Assembly: GCF_937958975.1 (NCBI RefSeq)
Contig: NZ_CALGRE010000045.1
Coordinates: forward strand, 62,001 to 126,000
DNA length: 64,000 nt
Direction: 5' to 3'
From: an uncultured Eubacterium sp.
Lineage (GTDB): Bacteria; Bacillota; Clostridia; Lachnospirales; Lachnospiraceae
Under the pieces are notes generated by a model. It saw nothing but the letters and a program-made list of their open reading frames with translations. It had not been told where the DNA came from and did no database searches. This document shows, one piece after another, positions 1-9,607 of this stretch. The translations under genes and the position numbers were made by a program. Numbering within the stretch: the stretch's first letter is position 1; each line of letters starts with the position of its first letter.

Positions 1-1
1 C

Positions 2-376
2 TGGCTGTATGTAAAGGACCATTGTATTGCAATCGACCTTGTTATGCGCGAGGGACGTGTCGGTGAAGTATATAATGTTGGCGGTCATAATGAAAAAAGT
101 AACCTGGAGGTTGTTAAAACGGTTATTCAACAGCTCGGAAAACCGGAAAGTCTTATTACCTTTGTAACTGACCGTCCGGGACATGATATGAGATATGCCA
201 TTGACCCGACAAAGATTCATAATGAATTGGGCTGGCTTCCTGAAACAAAATTCGAGGATGGAATAAAGATGACAATAGAGTGGTATTTGAATCACAAGGA
301 ATGGTGGGAAAATATCATAAGTGGTGAATATCAAAACTATTTTGATAATATGTATGTGAAAAAAGAGAGAGCGTAA
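2..376 (+). CDS. rfbB: dTDP-glucose 4,6-dehydratase, C-terminal part (cut by window edge)
   Basis: The reading frame is open from base 2, so the gene begins upstream and only the last 124 residues are visible. They include the SDR-extended C-terminal signatures YNVGGHNE and DRPGHDMRYAID, typical of RmlB/RfbB, which turns dTDP-glucose into dTDP-4-keto-6-deoxyglucose. The rfbD and rfbC genes that follow support the dTDP-L-rhamnose pathway. The catalytic Tyr-x-x-x-Lys region is outside the window, so the call rests on the C-terminus and context. Confidence 0.9.
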   Translation, partial: WLYVKDHCIAIDLVMREGRVGEVYNVGGHNEKSNLEVVKTVIQQLGKPESLITFVTDRPGHDMRYAIDPTKIHNELGWLPETKFEDGIKMTIEWYLNHKEWWENIISGEYQNYFDNMYVKKERA

Positions 377-455
377 GAAAATGATAATCTTGCGGTTGTC
401 TTAATAGTAGGAATATAAAGTTTTCCTATATGGAGTTATTTTTAGGAGATGGACT

Positions 456-1346
456 ATGAAAGTGTTTGTTACAGGCGTTAAGGGACAGTTGGGCTTTGAC
501 GTAATGAATGAACTGGAAAAACGTGGATATCAGGCGATAGGTGTAGATATCGATGAAATGGATATTACAGATAAAGAGTCTGTAAAACATGTGATAAAAA
601 GTGCAGCGCCGGATGTGGTAATACATTGTGCGGCTTGGACAGCAGTGGATGCTGCCGAAGATGAGGAAAATATAGATAAAGTTATAGCGGTAAATGCAGA
701 AGGAACTGAGAATATTGTGAAGGTTTGTAAGGAATTGGACTGCAAAATGATTTACATAAGTACAGACTATGTGTTTGATGGCGAGGGAGAAAGACCTTGG
801 GAACCTGATGATGCAAGAAAGCCGTTGAATGTATATGGGCAATCTAAATATTTAGGTGAATTGGCAGTTCAAAAATTTTTAGAGAAATATTTTATTGTAA
901 GGATTGCATGGGTTTTTGGAACCAATGGAAAGAATTTTATCAATACAATGTTGCATCTTGGACAAAGTCACGACAGATTAACAGTTGTCTGTGACCAAAT
1001 CGGAACTCCAACTTATACATATGATTTGGCAAGGTTATTGGTAGATATGGCTGAGAGCGAACAATATGGTGTATATCATGTGACAAACGAGGGTGGATAT
1101 ATCAGCTGGTATGATTTTACAGTGGAAATTATGAAGCAGGCAGGTAAAATAGATGATAGATATTCTCATGTCGAAGTAGCGCCTGTTAGCAGCAGTGAAT
1201 ATCCTGCAAAAGCTAAACGCCCATCAAACAGTAGGTTGGATAAGAGTAAATTAAGAGAAAAGGGATTTGAGCCTCTGCCGACATGGCAGGATGCTCTTAG
1301 CAGATATTTAGAACTAAAAATTGGAGGAACAAATGGGACAAATTAA
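456..1346 (+). CDS. rfbD: dTDP-4-dehydrorhamnose reductase
   Basis: This 296-residue RmlD-family protein makes the last step of dTDP-L-rhamnose synthesis, NAD(P)H reduction of dTDP-4-keto-rhamnose. The N-terminal nucleotide-binding loop VTGVKGQLG (residues 5-13), STDYVFDG (102-109) and the catalytic YGQSK (127-131) are all present, and the length is normal. An AGGAG site lies 8 bases before the ATG. Its 3' end overlaps the start of rfbC, so the two are probably translationally coupled. It acts in the cytoplasm and feeds rhamnose to the glycosyltransferases downstream. Confidence 0.95.
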   Translation: MKVFVTGVKGQLGFDVMNELEKRGYQAIGVDIDEMDITDKESVKHVIKSAAPDVVIHCAAWTAVDAAEDEENIDKVIAVNAEGTENIVKVCKELDCKMIYISTDYVFDGEGERPWEPDDARKPLNVYGQSKYLGELAVQKFLEKYFIVRIAWVFGTNGKNFINTMLHLGQSHDRLTVVCDQIGTPTYTYDLARLLVDMAESEQYGVYHVTNEGGYISWYDFTVEIMKQAGKIDDRYSHVEVAPVSSSEYPAKAKRPSNSRLDKSKLREKGFEPLPTWQDALSRYLELKIGGTNGTN

Positions 1347-1935
1347 AGTGACTAGATGTGATATAGAGGGACTTTGCGTGATTGAACCGTCCGTGCATGG
1401 TGATGACAGAGGATATTTCATGGAGACATATAATCAAAATGATATGAGAGAGGCCGGACTTGACATGGTGTTTGTTCAGGACAATCAGTCTATGAGTACA
1501 AAAGGGGTTCTTAGAGGATTGCATTATCAGAAACAATTTCCTCAGGGAAAGCTGGTAAGAGCAATCAAAGGTTCGGTATTTGATGTGGCGGTCGACCTGA
1601 GGACAGGTTCTGAGACTTACGGAAAATGGTTTGGGGTGGAACTCACAGCAGAAAACAAAAAACAGTTTTATATCCCAGAAGGCTTTGCACATGGATTTTT
1701 GGTATTGTCAGATGAAGCTGAGTTTTGTTATAAGGTTACGGATTTCTACCATCCGGGAGATGAAGGCGGACTTGCATGGAATGACCCTGAAATTGCTATA
1801 GAGTGGCCGAATTTAACCGGTGAATATAGGGGCAGTGCATCACCGGAAGGATATACTATGGAAGATGGGACACCGTTAAAATTGAGTGATAAAGATAGGG
1901 AAATGAAGGGCTTTAAAGAAACATTTAAATTCTAA
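1333..1935 (+). CDS. rfbC: dTDP-4-dehydrorhamnose 3,5-epimerase
   Basis: A 200-residue RmlC cupin that epimerises dTDP-4-keto-6-deoxyglucose at C3 and C5. The catalytic His is in RGLHYQ (61-66) and the Tyr in FCYKVTDFY (131-139); DDRGYFMETY (24-33) is also typical. A TTG at 1321 would give four more residues, but the GGAGG at 1323-1327 sits 5 bases before the ATG at 1333, so that ATG is preferred. The gene overlaps the end of rfbD by 14 bases. Confidence 0.95.
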   Translation: MGQIKVTRCDIEGLCVIEPSVHGDDRGYFMETYNQNDMREAGLDMVFVQDNQSMSTKGVLRGLHYQKQFPQGKLVRAIKGSVFDVAVDLRTGSETYGKWFGVELTAENKKQFYIPEGFAHGFLVLSDEAEFCYKVTDFYHPGDEGGLAWNDPEIAIEWPNLTGEYRGSASPEGYTMEDGTPLKLSDKDREMKGFKETFKF

Positions 1936-2029
1936 ATACAATAAAAAGAGGAAAAACAAAAGTTAATTAATTTTATATAGAGAATGGTATCTATAAGGGT
2001 TTTAATAATATTTTGAATGAGGATACTAT

Positions 2030-3133
2030 ATGACAGGAAAAGATAAAAAAAAGATTTTACACATAGTGGAAGCTATGGGCGGGGGTGTTTTTACATATTT
2101 AGTTGAATTAGCCGATGAGATGAGTGATGAGTTTGATATCACCATCGCTTTTGGCATGCGAAAAGAAACGCCACAGAATTATTCTGACTATTTTAATAAA
2201 AATATTGGAATGATTCGAGTTGAGAATTTTACGAGAAATCTAAACCCTATAAAAGATTTCAAAGCCTATCTGGAATTAAAGAAAATAATAAAAGAGTTAA
2301 ATCCGGATATTATACACATGCATTCGTCGAAGGCGGGGGCAATAGGACGTTTATTGTTTCATTCTAAAGAAAGAAAAATGTTTTATACACCTCATGGATA
2401 TAGTTTTTTGAGAAATGATGTTTTTACGTTGCAACGGATGATATATAAGTTTGCTGAAAAGCTTTGTGGAAAGAAAGATTGTCTGACAGTTGCATGTGGT
2501 GAGAGTGAATGGGAACAGAGTAAAATGGTCACAAAGCATTCCACTTTTATTAGTAATGGTATTAATATAAGAAAGATGCAAAAAGATTTGGAAAATGTGA
2601 ATATGTGCGGTGGTATAGATACTGCAAACAAAAAGGGATTTACTGTATATACAGTTGGAAGGATTAATCATCAGAAATGGCCGGAATTGTTTAATGAAAT
2701 TGCTGAAAAATTACCCCATATTCATTTTGTGTGGATTGGGGATGGCGATATGCGGGATAAATTGACGCAGCCCAATATTACAGTTACAGGATGGCTTGAG
2801 AACAGTGAAGCTATGAAACTAGCGATGAATTATGACGTATTTCTTTTAGCGTCCCGATATGAAGGACTTCCGATATCCCTATTAGAAGCGATGTATATGA
2901 AAAAAATATGTGTTGTAAGTAATGTTGTTGGAAATAAGGATGTAGTTAAAAACGGTCAGACAGGATTTGTGTGCAATCATGTGGACGAGTTTGTGCATGT
3001 AATAGCTGACTTAGAGAAAAGCATAGATAAGACTCTTGTAGAAAATGCATATCGTGAAATCATTGAGCATTATAATAGCGACTGGCTATGTAATAGATAT
3101 AGAGAATTATATAATGAAAGTGTAAATAAATGA
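2030..3133 (+). CDS. Glycosyltransferase family 4
   Basis: A 367-residue GT-B fold enzyme. The N-terminal domain opens with ILHIVEAMGGGVFTYL, a glycine-rich acceptor-side loop, and the C-terminal domain carries the E-x7-E nucleotide-sugar motif in SRYEGLPISLLEAM. It probably transfers a sugar, perhaps an early residue, to the lipid-linked repeat unit on the cytoplasmic face. Donor and acceptor cannot be read from sequence. It overlaps the next glycosyltransferase by 4 bases (ATGA), which points to a single operon. Confidence 0.88.
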   Translation: MTGKDKKKILHIVEAMGGGVFTYLVELADEMSDEFDITIAFGMRKETPQNYSDYFNKNIGMIRVENFTRNLNPIKDFKAYLELKKIIKELNPDIIHMHSSKAGAIGRLLFHSKERKMFYTPHGYSFLRNDVFTLQRMIYKFAEKLCGKKDCLTVACGESEWEQSKMVTKHSTFISNGINIRKMQKDLENVNMCGGIDTANKKGFTVYTVGRINHQKWPELFNEIAEKLPHIHFVWIGDGDMRDKLTQPNITVTGWLENSEAMKLAMNYDVFLLASRYEGLPISLLEAMYMKKICVVSNVVGNKDVVKNGQTGFVCNHVDEFVHVIADLEKSIDKTLVENAYREIIEHYNSDWLCNRYRELYNESVNK

Positions 3134-4347
3134 GTAAGATAAATGTTCTTGTGTTGATAACAGTCATGGACAGAGCCGGCGCCGAGACTATGTTAATGAA
3201 TTATCTTCGCAGTATAAATAGAGACAAAATACAGATGGATTTTCTGATTAATAGAAAAGAAAGGGCAGACTATGAGAATGAGATAGAGCAATTGGGTAGT
3301 AAAGTCTATCATATGTGTCCTTTATATCCGGGGAGATTTGGTAAATATAAACGGGAATTTAGAAAGTTTCTGACAGAGCATCCGGAGTATCGGATAATAC
3401 ATTCTAATTTAGAGGAGCGAAGTTATTTTGCATTGAGAATCGCCAGGGAAATGGGGATACCGGTGAGGATTGCTCATGCACACTCTGCACCGAAGGGACA
3501 TGATTTAAAAATGTTTGCCAGACTCTATTTTAGAAAGAGAATGCAAAAATATTGTACGCACAAGATGGCGTGTGGGGAAAAGGCAGCAAAATGGCTGTTT
3601 GGGGATGATGTTCACATCGTTAATATGGAAGAATATGTTTGCAATAAAGCAAATTTAGGGAATAATATTGCAATTATTATGCGAAATGCTATTGATACCC
3701 GAAAGTTTACTTATACAGAGACGGTGCGCACGGCAGAAAGAAAAAAATTGAAAGTGAATGATGGTACTTTGGTTATAGGGCATATCGGAAGATTTACCCG
3801 TGAGAAAAACCAAAGTTTTTTAATAGATGTATTTCTTAATGTTAATAACCGGTATAAAAACAGTACGCTTTTGTTAATAGGCGGAGGAACGCCCAAGGAA
3901 GAATTAAAATATAAAGAAGAAATACAGAGAAAAATAAAAGAATTAGGACTGACAACAAAAGTTAAATTTTTAGGGGTAAGAGATGACATTCATGAGATTA
4001 TGCAGGCAATGGATATATTTGTCATGCCTTCGATAAGTGAGGGATTTCCGGTGACATTGGTAGAAGCACAGGCTTTAGGCTTAAAATGTCTGGTGTCTGA
4101 TGGGGTTAGTTATGAAGTGAATATGACCGAGGAAATTCAATATAAATCTTTGGAGGATGGTCCTGAAGAATGGGCAAATAAGATTATATCATTTACAGGA
4201 GTAAAATCCGGTGACGAAGAAAACAAAGTTTTTACTGTAACGGATGTAGACAGTACGAAAAGAATGCAGATGAATCAAAAGGTATCTGCTGCGGGATACG
4301 ATATCATGGCAAATACTGAATTGCTGGAAAATTTATATAAAATGTAA
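3130..4347 (+). CDS. Glycosyltransferase family 4 (EpsF-like), copy 1 of a diverged pair
   Basis: A 405-residue GT4 protein. The N-terminus has VMDRAGAETMLMNYL and the C-terminal donor domain has SISEGFPVTLVEAQ with the two catalytic-region glutamates. It is clearly paralogous to the gene at 4849-5991: both share RAGAE/RGGAE, FDFM/MDFL, HSNLEERSYFAL and the same domain order. It carries an extra segment near residues 160-180 (DDVHIVNMEEYVCNKANLG) and a longer C-terminal stretch than the paralogue. Cytoplasmic polysaccharide assembly is inferred from the locus. Confidence 0.88.
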   Translation: MSKINVLVLITVMDRAGAETMLMNYLRSINRDKIQMDFLINRKERADYENEIEQLGSKVYHMCPLYPGRFGKYKREFRKFLTEHPEYRIIHSNLEERSYFALRIAREMGIPVRIAHAHSAPKGHDLKMFARLYFRKRMQKYCTHKMACGEKAAKWLFGDDVHIVNMEEYVCNKANLGNNIAIIMRNAIDTRKFTYTETVRTAERKKLKVNDGTLVIGHIGRFTREKNQSFLIDVFLNVNNRYKNSTLLLIGGGTPKEELKYKEEIQRKIKELGLTTKVKFLGVRDDIHEIMQAMDIFVMPSISEGFPVTLVEAQALGLKCLVSDGVSYEVNMTEEIQYKSLEDGPEEWANKIISFTGVKSGDEENKVFTVTDVDSTKRMQMNQKVSAAGYDIMANTELLENLYKM

Positions 4348-4356
4348 GGTGTTTAG

Positions 4357-4815
4357 ATGAAGATTATTAAATTATGGTGCCATATAATGGCATTGATTAA
4401 AAAATTGATTTATAAAATATTATTTGGTAGAAAACTGAGTATTGGGAATGGGACAACATGGAGACATGGGTTCCATATTGCAATAGAAGGCAATGGCAGA
4501 ATTGATATTGGCAGGGACTGTTTTTTCAATAATTATTGCTCGCTAAATGCACTGCAATATGTGAGTATTGGTGATGGAACAATTTTTGGCGAGAACAGCC
4601 ATGTTTATGACCACAATCATCGGTTTCGGGATGAAGGAGAGACGATAAAGAGTCAAGGCTACAGCGTAGGCGAGACGGTGATAGGGAAACATTGCTGGAT
4701 TGGAAGTAATGTGGTGATTCTCAAGGGAGTACATATTGGGGATAATGTCACTGTGGGAGCAGGTTGTGTCGTGAGTGGTGATGTGGAAGCCGGAAGTATT
4801 GTCAGACCACAGTGA
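4357..4815 (+). CDS. Hexapeptide-repeat (left-handed beta-helix) acyltransferase
   Basis: A 152-residue acetyltransferase of the CatB/WcaF/LpxA superfamily. Hexapeptide turns are visible (ISIGDGTIFG-like and VIGKHCWIGSNVVILKG), and VYDHNHRF contains the catalytic-type His. The product ends at AGSIVRPQ, just where homologues normally continue with a GVPAK-type turn and a C-terminal helix, so it is shorter than usual. It likely O-acetylates a sugar of the polymer. It lies between two paralogous GT4 genes with about 10-35 bp spacing. Confidence 0.82.
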   Translation: MKIIKLWCHIMALIKKLIYKILFGRKLSIGNGTTWRHGFHIAIEGNGRIDIGRDCFFNNYCSLNALQYVSIGDGTIFGENSHVYDHNHRFRDEGETIKSQGYSVGETVIGKHCWIGSNVVILKGVHIGDNVTVGAGCVVSGDVEAGSIVRPQ

Positions 4816-4848
4816 TAACTCAAATTGAGGGTATAGGAAGGAACGAAT

Positions 4849-5991
4849 ATGGAGCCAATACATGTTTTAGTTTTAGATACGGTTATGGACCGCGGTGGTG
4901 CGGAAGCTATGATTATGAACTACATGAGAAATATTGATAGAGATACCATCAAATTTGATTTTATGGTGAACCGGGATTATAAAGCTGCATATGAAGATGA
5001 GATAGAGGCTTTAGGAGGAAAGATTTACCGTACCTGCCCGATGTATCCGAAACTTTTTAGACAATATAAAAAAGAAGTACGTGAGATTTTGAAGGCACAT
5101 CCGGAATATAAGATAATACATTCTAATTTGGAAGAAAGAAGTTATTTTGCACTCAAAGAGGCAAAGAAACTGGGAGTATCGGTGAGAATTTCTCATTCCC
5201 ACAATAGACCTCTCGGAGTGAACTTAAAACTTATCGTGAGATATTATTTTCGTTTTATGCTCAAGTTTTATAATACCCATATGTTTGCCTGTGGTGAGGA
5301 GGCAGGAGAGTGGCTTTATGGGAAAAAGAATCGTGACAGAGTAATTGTTATGAAAAATGCCATTAATGCGCAGCAGTACAGGTATAATGAGCAGATTCAG
5401 AATGAGGTTAGAAAAGAACTGGGGATTGAGGGAAAAAAGGTAATAGGACATGTGGGAAGATTTTTTCCACAGAAAAATCATGAATTTTTAATTGACATTT
5501 TTAAGGCTGTTCATGATAAGGACAGCGAAACGATTCTATTGTTAGTTGGCGGCGGAGAGGCAGATGATGCTCTGAAAAATCAGATAAAGGAAAAGGTAAA
5601 AACATTAGGTTTGGAAGATGCGGTTATATTTCTTGGTGTCAGAGAAGATGTGGAGCGTGTTGTTCAGGCATTCGATGTATTTTTATTGCCGTCATTGTTT
5701 GAGGGACTGCCAGTGACAATGGTAGAGGCACAGGCGGCAGGGCTGCCATGTGTGATTTCGGATAAAGTGCCGATACAGTGTGATATCACGGGTAATGTGG
5801 AGGTAGTGAAACTGGAGGACAGTCCGGAACAATGGGCTGACAAGATTTGTGAGCTGGCTGATAACTTTGAGAAAAGCGATACCTATGAGAAAATAGTGGA
5901 AGCCGGGTTTGACATTAAGGAAAATGCAAAGTGGCTGAAGGAGTTTTATGTGGGAGCAGTAGAAAAAGTTAGAAAATGTGATGAAATATAG
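4849..5991 (+). CDS. Glycosyltransferase family 4 (EpsF-like), copy 2 of a diverged pair
   Basis: A 380-residue GT4 protein with VMDRGGAEAMIMNYM at the N-terminus, GHVGRFFPQKN at the domain junction and the donor-binding SLFEGLPVTMVEAQ. It parallels the gene at 3130-4347 over its whole length, so one probably arose from the other by duplication followed by change of donor or acceptor. GGAAGGAA precedes the ATG. After this gene comes a 216-bp gap with no convincing gene, the largest break inside the polysaccharide cluster. Confidence 0.88.
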   Translation: MEPIHVLVLDTVMDRGGAEAMIMNYMRNIDRDTIKFDFMVNRDYKAAYEDEIEALGGKIYRTCPMYPKLFRQYKKEVREILKAHPEYKIIHSNLEERSYFALKEAKKLGVSVRISHSHNRPLGVNLKLIVRYYFRFMLKFYNTHMFACGEEAGEWLYGKKNRDRVIVMKNAINAQQYRYNEQIQNEVRKELGIEGKKVIGHVGRFFPQKNHEFLIDIFKAVHDKDSETILLLVGGGEADDALKNQIKEKVKTLGLEDAVIFLGVREDVERVVQAFDVFLLPSLFEGLPVTMVEAQAAGLPCVISDKVPIQCDITGNVEVVKLEDSPEQWADKICELADNFEKSDTYEKIVEAGFDIKENAKWLKEFYVGAVEKVRKCDEI

Positions 5992-6207
5992 CGCATACTG
6001 AGAGGATTATTGCGCGCAACTTCTGTTTGCAGATAGCTGTCAGGAAAAATATGTGTGATTGCGGATTGATTATAAAAATGATAAAATTGAATAAAAGTAT
6101 ACTTATTATGAGAGAGGATGTATGATTTCAAAATTGTTGATTAAATCAAAATATAAATTTGGGATGGAAAGACAATTATAAATATTGAGATGTAGAGAAA
6201 AATAGAG

Positions 6208-7296
6208 ATGGATTTAGCAGAAAAAAAAATAAGAAGACAAAATAGAGATATTGTATTGATACTAATACCGGTAGTATTTCTGATTGCAAAAGTTATACAT
6301 ATATATTTGCTTCCGGATAAATATTATTTTGACAGTTGGAGAATGTTGTCCATGATGAGTGAAGAGGGAAATATGATAGCATGGACAGGATATCAGTCGA
6401 CAGTAGATTTTTATCAAGCTATCAATATTTTTGGTTTTTCAACTCTTAGTCAATGGAGTATAGGGATTGGTCTTATAATGACACCCATTACTATGTTTAT
6501 GATTTCAAAAACAAAAGAAATGAGTTTTCGGGAAGCATTATTTACATTAATGGCTATGGGGTTACTAAATATTTATGTGTTTAGTATAACGAAAGAGACA
6601 ATACAATTTCTATTTTTTATGGCAATATATATTATAATCTGTTTACCAATAAATAGCACTTTTATAAAGCTATTAGGGTGTGCAGGAATCTTTTATTGGG
6701 AAAGTACATTTTATAGGGGATATTATATTATAATGGCTGCTATGGCAGTTTTTTTATATTTTGTTTTTTTGTGGTTGAAGAATAGAGTGGTAATTAAAAA
6801 AAAGGATGTTATTATTTCTATAGTTATGTGTTATGCAGTTTTGCTATTCATGATGTATATGAGTCAATACATTATGCCGGAGGATTATAGTGAGGCGATT
6901 AATGTCAGAGATATTTCTGTCAATGAAGATGCATCTACAGCGATTATAAATCCTGTTGAGGTAAAGGATAATTACGGAAATTTTGCAATTGATTATGTTA
7001 TCAATTCTATAAGAATGATGTTTCCTATAGAGTTGGTATTTAAAGGTGTATTATATATTCCTTTTTTCATATATCAGATTTTTATTCTTATTTATTTTAT
7101 AAAAACATTAGGAAGTATAAAAAAGGTTGAGAGTAATATGCTTGTAGTTTTATCATGTTTTAGTGCATATCTGTTTGGTAGTTTCATTTTTGAACCGGAT
7201 TTTGGTTCGTGGGTAAGACATGAAGCTGCGACATTTCCGCTACTTCAGGTTATGGCGTACAAATGCGAAGGATATGATACTGCAAATGAAAGCTGA
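6208..7296 (+). CDS. Multi-spanning membrane protein, probable polysaccharide polymerase (Wzy/EpsG-like)
   Basis: A 362-residue, strongly hydrophobic protein with roughly eight to ten membrane segments (for example near residues 15-35, 92-110, 118-150, 165-190 and 200-220) and a soluble loop around 230-260. Wzy-type polymerases are poorly conserved, so the call rests on topology, on the lack of any other polymerase candidate in the cluster, and on position between glycosyltransferases. The flippase at 18329-19864 would be its partner. The ribosome site is weak. A GT-C transferase or O-acetyltransferase is less likely but possible. Confidence 0.6.
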   Translation: MDLAEKKIRRQNRDIVLILIPVVFLIAKVIHIYLLPDKYYFDSWRMLSMMSEEGNMIAWTGYQSTVDFYQAINIFGFSTLSQWSIGIGLIMTPITMFMISKTKEMSFREALFTLMAMGLLNIYVFSITKETIQFLFFMAIYIIICLPINSTFIKLLGCAGIFYWESTFYRGYYIIMAAMAVFLYFVFLWLKNRVVIKKKDVIISIVMCYAVLLFMMYMSQYIMPEDYSEAINVRDISVNEDASTAIINPVEVKDNYGNFAIDYVINSIRMMFPIELVFKGVLYIPFFIYQIFILIYFIKTLGSIKKVESNMLVVLSCFSAYLFGSFIFEPDFGSWVRHEAATFPLLQVMAYKCEGYDTANES

Positions 7297-7313
7297 AGAG
7301 AGGAAGTTAGCTC

Positions 7314-8489
7314 ATGAAACAGAGAATGATGAATACTTTTTTTAGGATTACAAAAAGTAAAGCATTGGCTAAAATTTTAGCACACATAGGATATGCTATT
7401 TTAACAGTTTATTATCATATTTTCAGACGAATTATTATAAAAGGAAAGAAAAGCTCTTTAGATGCAGGAGAGGCGAAGAAGAAGCTGGAGGTTAGCAGGC
7501 CGAAACCTGAGATGCAAAGTGAGATTATTAATAATCAAAATGACGAGAGCGTGGATTTATCGATTATTGTCCCTGCATACAATGTGGAAAAGTATATTGA
7601 AGAATGCATTTCATCAATAATATGTCAAAAATCAAAGTATAGTTATGAAGTTATTATCGTAAATGATGGAGCAACAGACCGGACAGACAGTATCATAAAA
7701 ACATTCACAGATAAAAAAATAAGATATATTGTCCAGGAAAATCAAGGATTATCAGGGGCCAGAAATACAGGACTCAATATAGCAGTGGGGAAATATGTAA
7801 TGTTTGTGGACTCTGATGATATTTTAGAAGATGATAGTATTAATCAGTTGATGGATGCTGTTTTTATGAATCAGGCCGATATAGCAATTGGTGGATATTA
7901 TACGTTTATAGAAAAGGATAAAGAGAAACAATATTTTGTAAAAGAGAGACAGGTAATAGATAAAAATCCGGATATAGCAGTTTGTAATATGGGGTTTGCA
8001 TGGGGAAAAGTTTGTAGAAGAGAATTGTTTTATAATTTAAGATTCCCAATGGGAGCATGGTACGAAGACACAATTATATGTAATGTTTTATATAGAATGA
8101 ATGTAAAGATTGCAGTGATTGACCGGCCTGTATATGGGTATCGTGTAAATCCAAAGGGAATATCGAAGACAGCCAGAAATTCCGTTAAGACGATAGACCA
8201 TTATTGGGTAATGGAAGATGCATTATGTCAGGCTGAGAAAAATGGTCTAAAAAATGATGCATTACAATATGAATTGGTTTTGAATCATATGTCCACAATA
8301 ATGTACCGGCGGTTGTCACTCATGGAGGAGACTATTATTGAAAGTGCATTTATTTTAGCATGTGATATGCTGGATAAAATAAGACCGGATGGATATAAAG
8401 TAGAAGGAAAAGTTATACATAGAGATATAGAAGACGCTTTTAAAACCAGAAATTACAAGTTATGGAAATTGGCAAGTTTTATAGTATAA
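7314..8489 (+). CDS. Glycosyltransferase family 2
   Basis: A 391-residue protein. After a basic, partly hydrophobic N-terminal stretch of about 75 residues comes a GT-A domain beginning LSIIVPAYNVEKYIEECI, with the metal-binding DxD in MFVDSDD and a GLSGARNTGL loop. The extra N-terminus may tether it to the membrane. It likely adds a sugar to the repeat unit. GAGAGGAAG lies upstream of the ATG and the gene is 17 bp from its neighbour. Confidence 0.88.
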   Translation: MKQRMMNTFFRITKSKALAKILAHIGYAILTVYYHIFRRIIIKGKKSSLDAGEAKKKLEVSRPKPEMQSEIINNQNDESVDLSIIVPAYNVEKYIEECISSIICQKSKYSYEVIIVNDGATDRTDSIIKTFTDKKIRYIVQENQGLSGARNTGLNIAVGKYVMFVDSDDILEDDSINQLMDAVFMNQADIAIGGYYTFIEKDKEKQYFVKERQVIDKNPDIAVCNMGFAWGKVCRRELFYNLRFPMGAWYEDTIICNVLYRMNVKIAVIDRPVYGYRVNPKGISKTARNSVKTIDHYWVMEDALCQAEKNGLKNDALQYELVLNHMSTIMYRRLSLMEETIIESAFILACDMLDKIRPDGYKVEGKVIHRDIEDAFKTRNYKLWKLASFIV

Positions 8490-8500
8490 AAAGGATAATT

Positions 8501-9595
8501 ATGAGCAGTAACAAGAAAAGAGTGTGTTTTTTTTCGGGCGATATCACAAGAAGTGGTGGAACAGAGAGGGTTAGTTCGATAATAGCAAATGAGTTGCAGC
8601 AGTATAACAAGTTTGATTTATGTTTTTTAAGTTTATTTGAAAAGAGAAAAAGAACATTTTTTCCTTTGGAGGAACAAATAAAAAGGTTTACTTTATATGA
8701 TAAAGAGGTAAGCGGTGCCAAACACTTTTTTGGATATATATATAGAATCCATCGATTCGTTATCCGGGAAAAAATAGATATATTAATCGATATTGATGGA
8801 ATATTGGATATGTATTCTATTCCTGCGCTCATGTTTACGAAAGTAAAACTCATTTCATGGGAGCAATTTGGATATTATCAAAACCCCTATGTAAATTATA
8901 GAAAGTTTACGAGAAAATGGGCGGCTAGAAAAGCAGATGCCATAGTTGTTCTAACAGATACAGATAGAGGATACTATGAAAAAGAAACCAATATAAAGGG
9001 AAAGCTTGTTAGAATTTATAATCCAATAGAAAGAAATGCGCGCGAACACCAATATAATCTGGAAAGTAAACAGTTGATTAGTGTTGGAAGGCTGAATCAG
9101 GAAAAAGGTTTCGATATGTTAATCGATATTGCAGAAATTGTCTTTAAAAAGCATACTGATTGGAAATGGATTATTTTGGGTGAAGGGGAGGAAAGAGTTT
9201 GGTTAGAAACGAAAATAAGAGAAAAGAAGCTTGAAAAACATATAGTGTTGATGGGAAAAGTGAATAATGTTAATGATTATTACCAGGAATCCGCAATATA
9301 CGTTTTAACATCAAGGTTTGAAGGGTTTGGTTTGGTATTGACAGAGGCGAAAAATATGGGTTTACCGTGTGTCAGTTTTAGATGCCCTGCCGGACCGGGA
9401 GAGATTATTGAAGAAGAAGTGAATGGATATTTAGTGGATTGTTTTGATATAGAGCAAATGGCAGAAAAAATAAATTTATTAATAGAAGATGGTAATCTTA
9501 GAAAGAGTTTCTCTGACAGAGCTATGGTTGGAACGGAGAAGTTTATGTTGAATATCATTGGGGAGCAATGGAAAAAACTATTAGAGGAATTATAA
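8501..9595 (+). CDS. Glycosyltransferase family 4
   Basis: A 364-residue GT4 enzyme of the type that begins FFSGDITRSGGTERVSSIIA. The donor motif is SRFEGFGLVLTEAK, and ISVGRLNQEKGFDMLID marks the start of the C-terminal Rossmann domain. An in-frame ATG at 8462 exists inside the previous gene, but AAAAAGGA at about 8488-8495 favours the ATG at 8501. The protein resembles the one at 14144-15268 in its N-terminal SGGTE motif. Confidence 0.87.
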   Translation: MSSNKKRVCFFSGDITRSGGTERVSSIIANELQQYNKFDLCFLSLFEKRKRTFFPLEEQIKRFTLYDKEVSGAKHFFGYIYRIHRFVIREKIDILIDIDGILDMYSIPALMFTKVKLISWEQFGYYQNPYVNYRKFTRKWAARKADAIVVLTDTDRGYYEKETNIKGKLVRIYNPIERNAREHQYNLESKQLISVGRLNQEKGFDMLIDIAEIVFKKHTDWKWIILGEGEERVWLETKIREKKLEKHIVLMGKVNNVNDYYQESAIYVLTSRFEGFGLVLTEAKNMGLPCVSFRCPAGPGEIIEEEVNGYLVDCFDIEQMAEKINLLIEDGNLRKSFSDRAMVGTEKFMLNIIGEQWKKLLEEL

Positions 9596-9607
9596 AGGAA
9601 GTAATCA

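Noticed and set aside
4800..4848. Frameshift cutting off the end of the acyltransferase at 4357-4815
   Set aside because: Following the other frames past 4815 gives no clear homologous C-terminal extension, so natural shortening is as likely.
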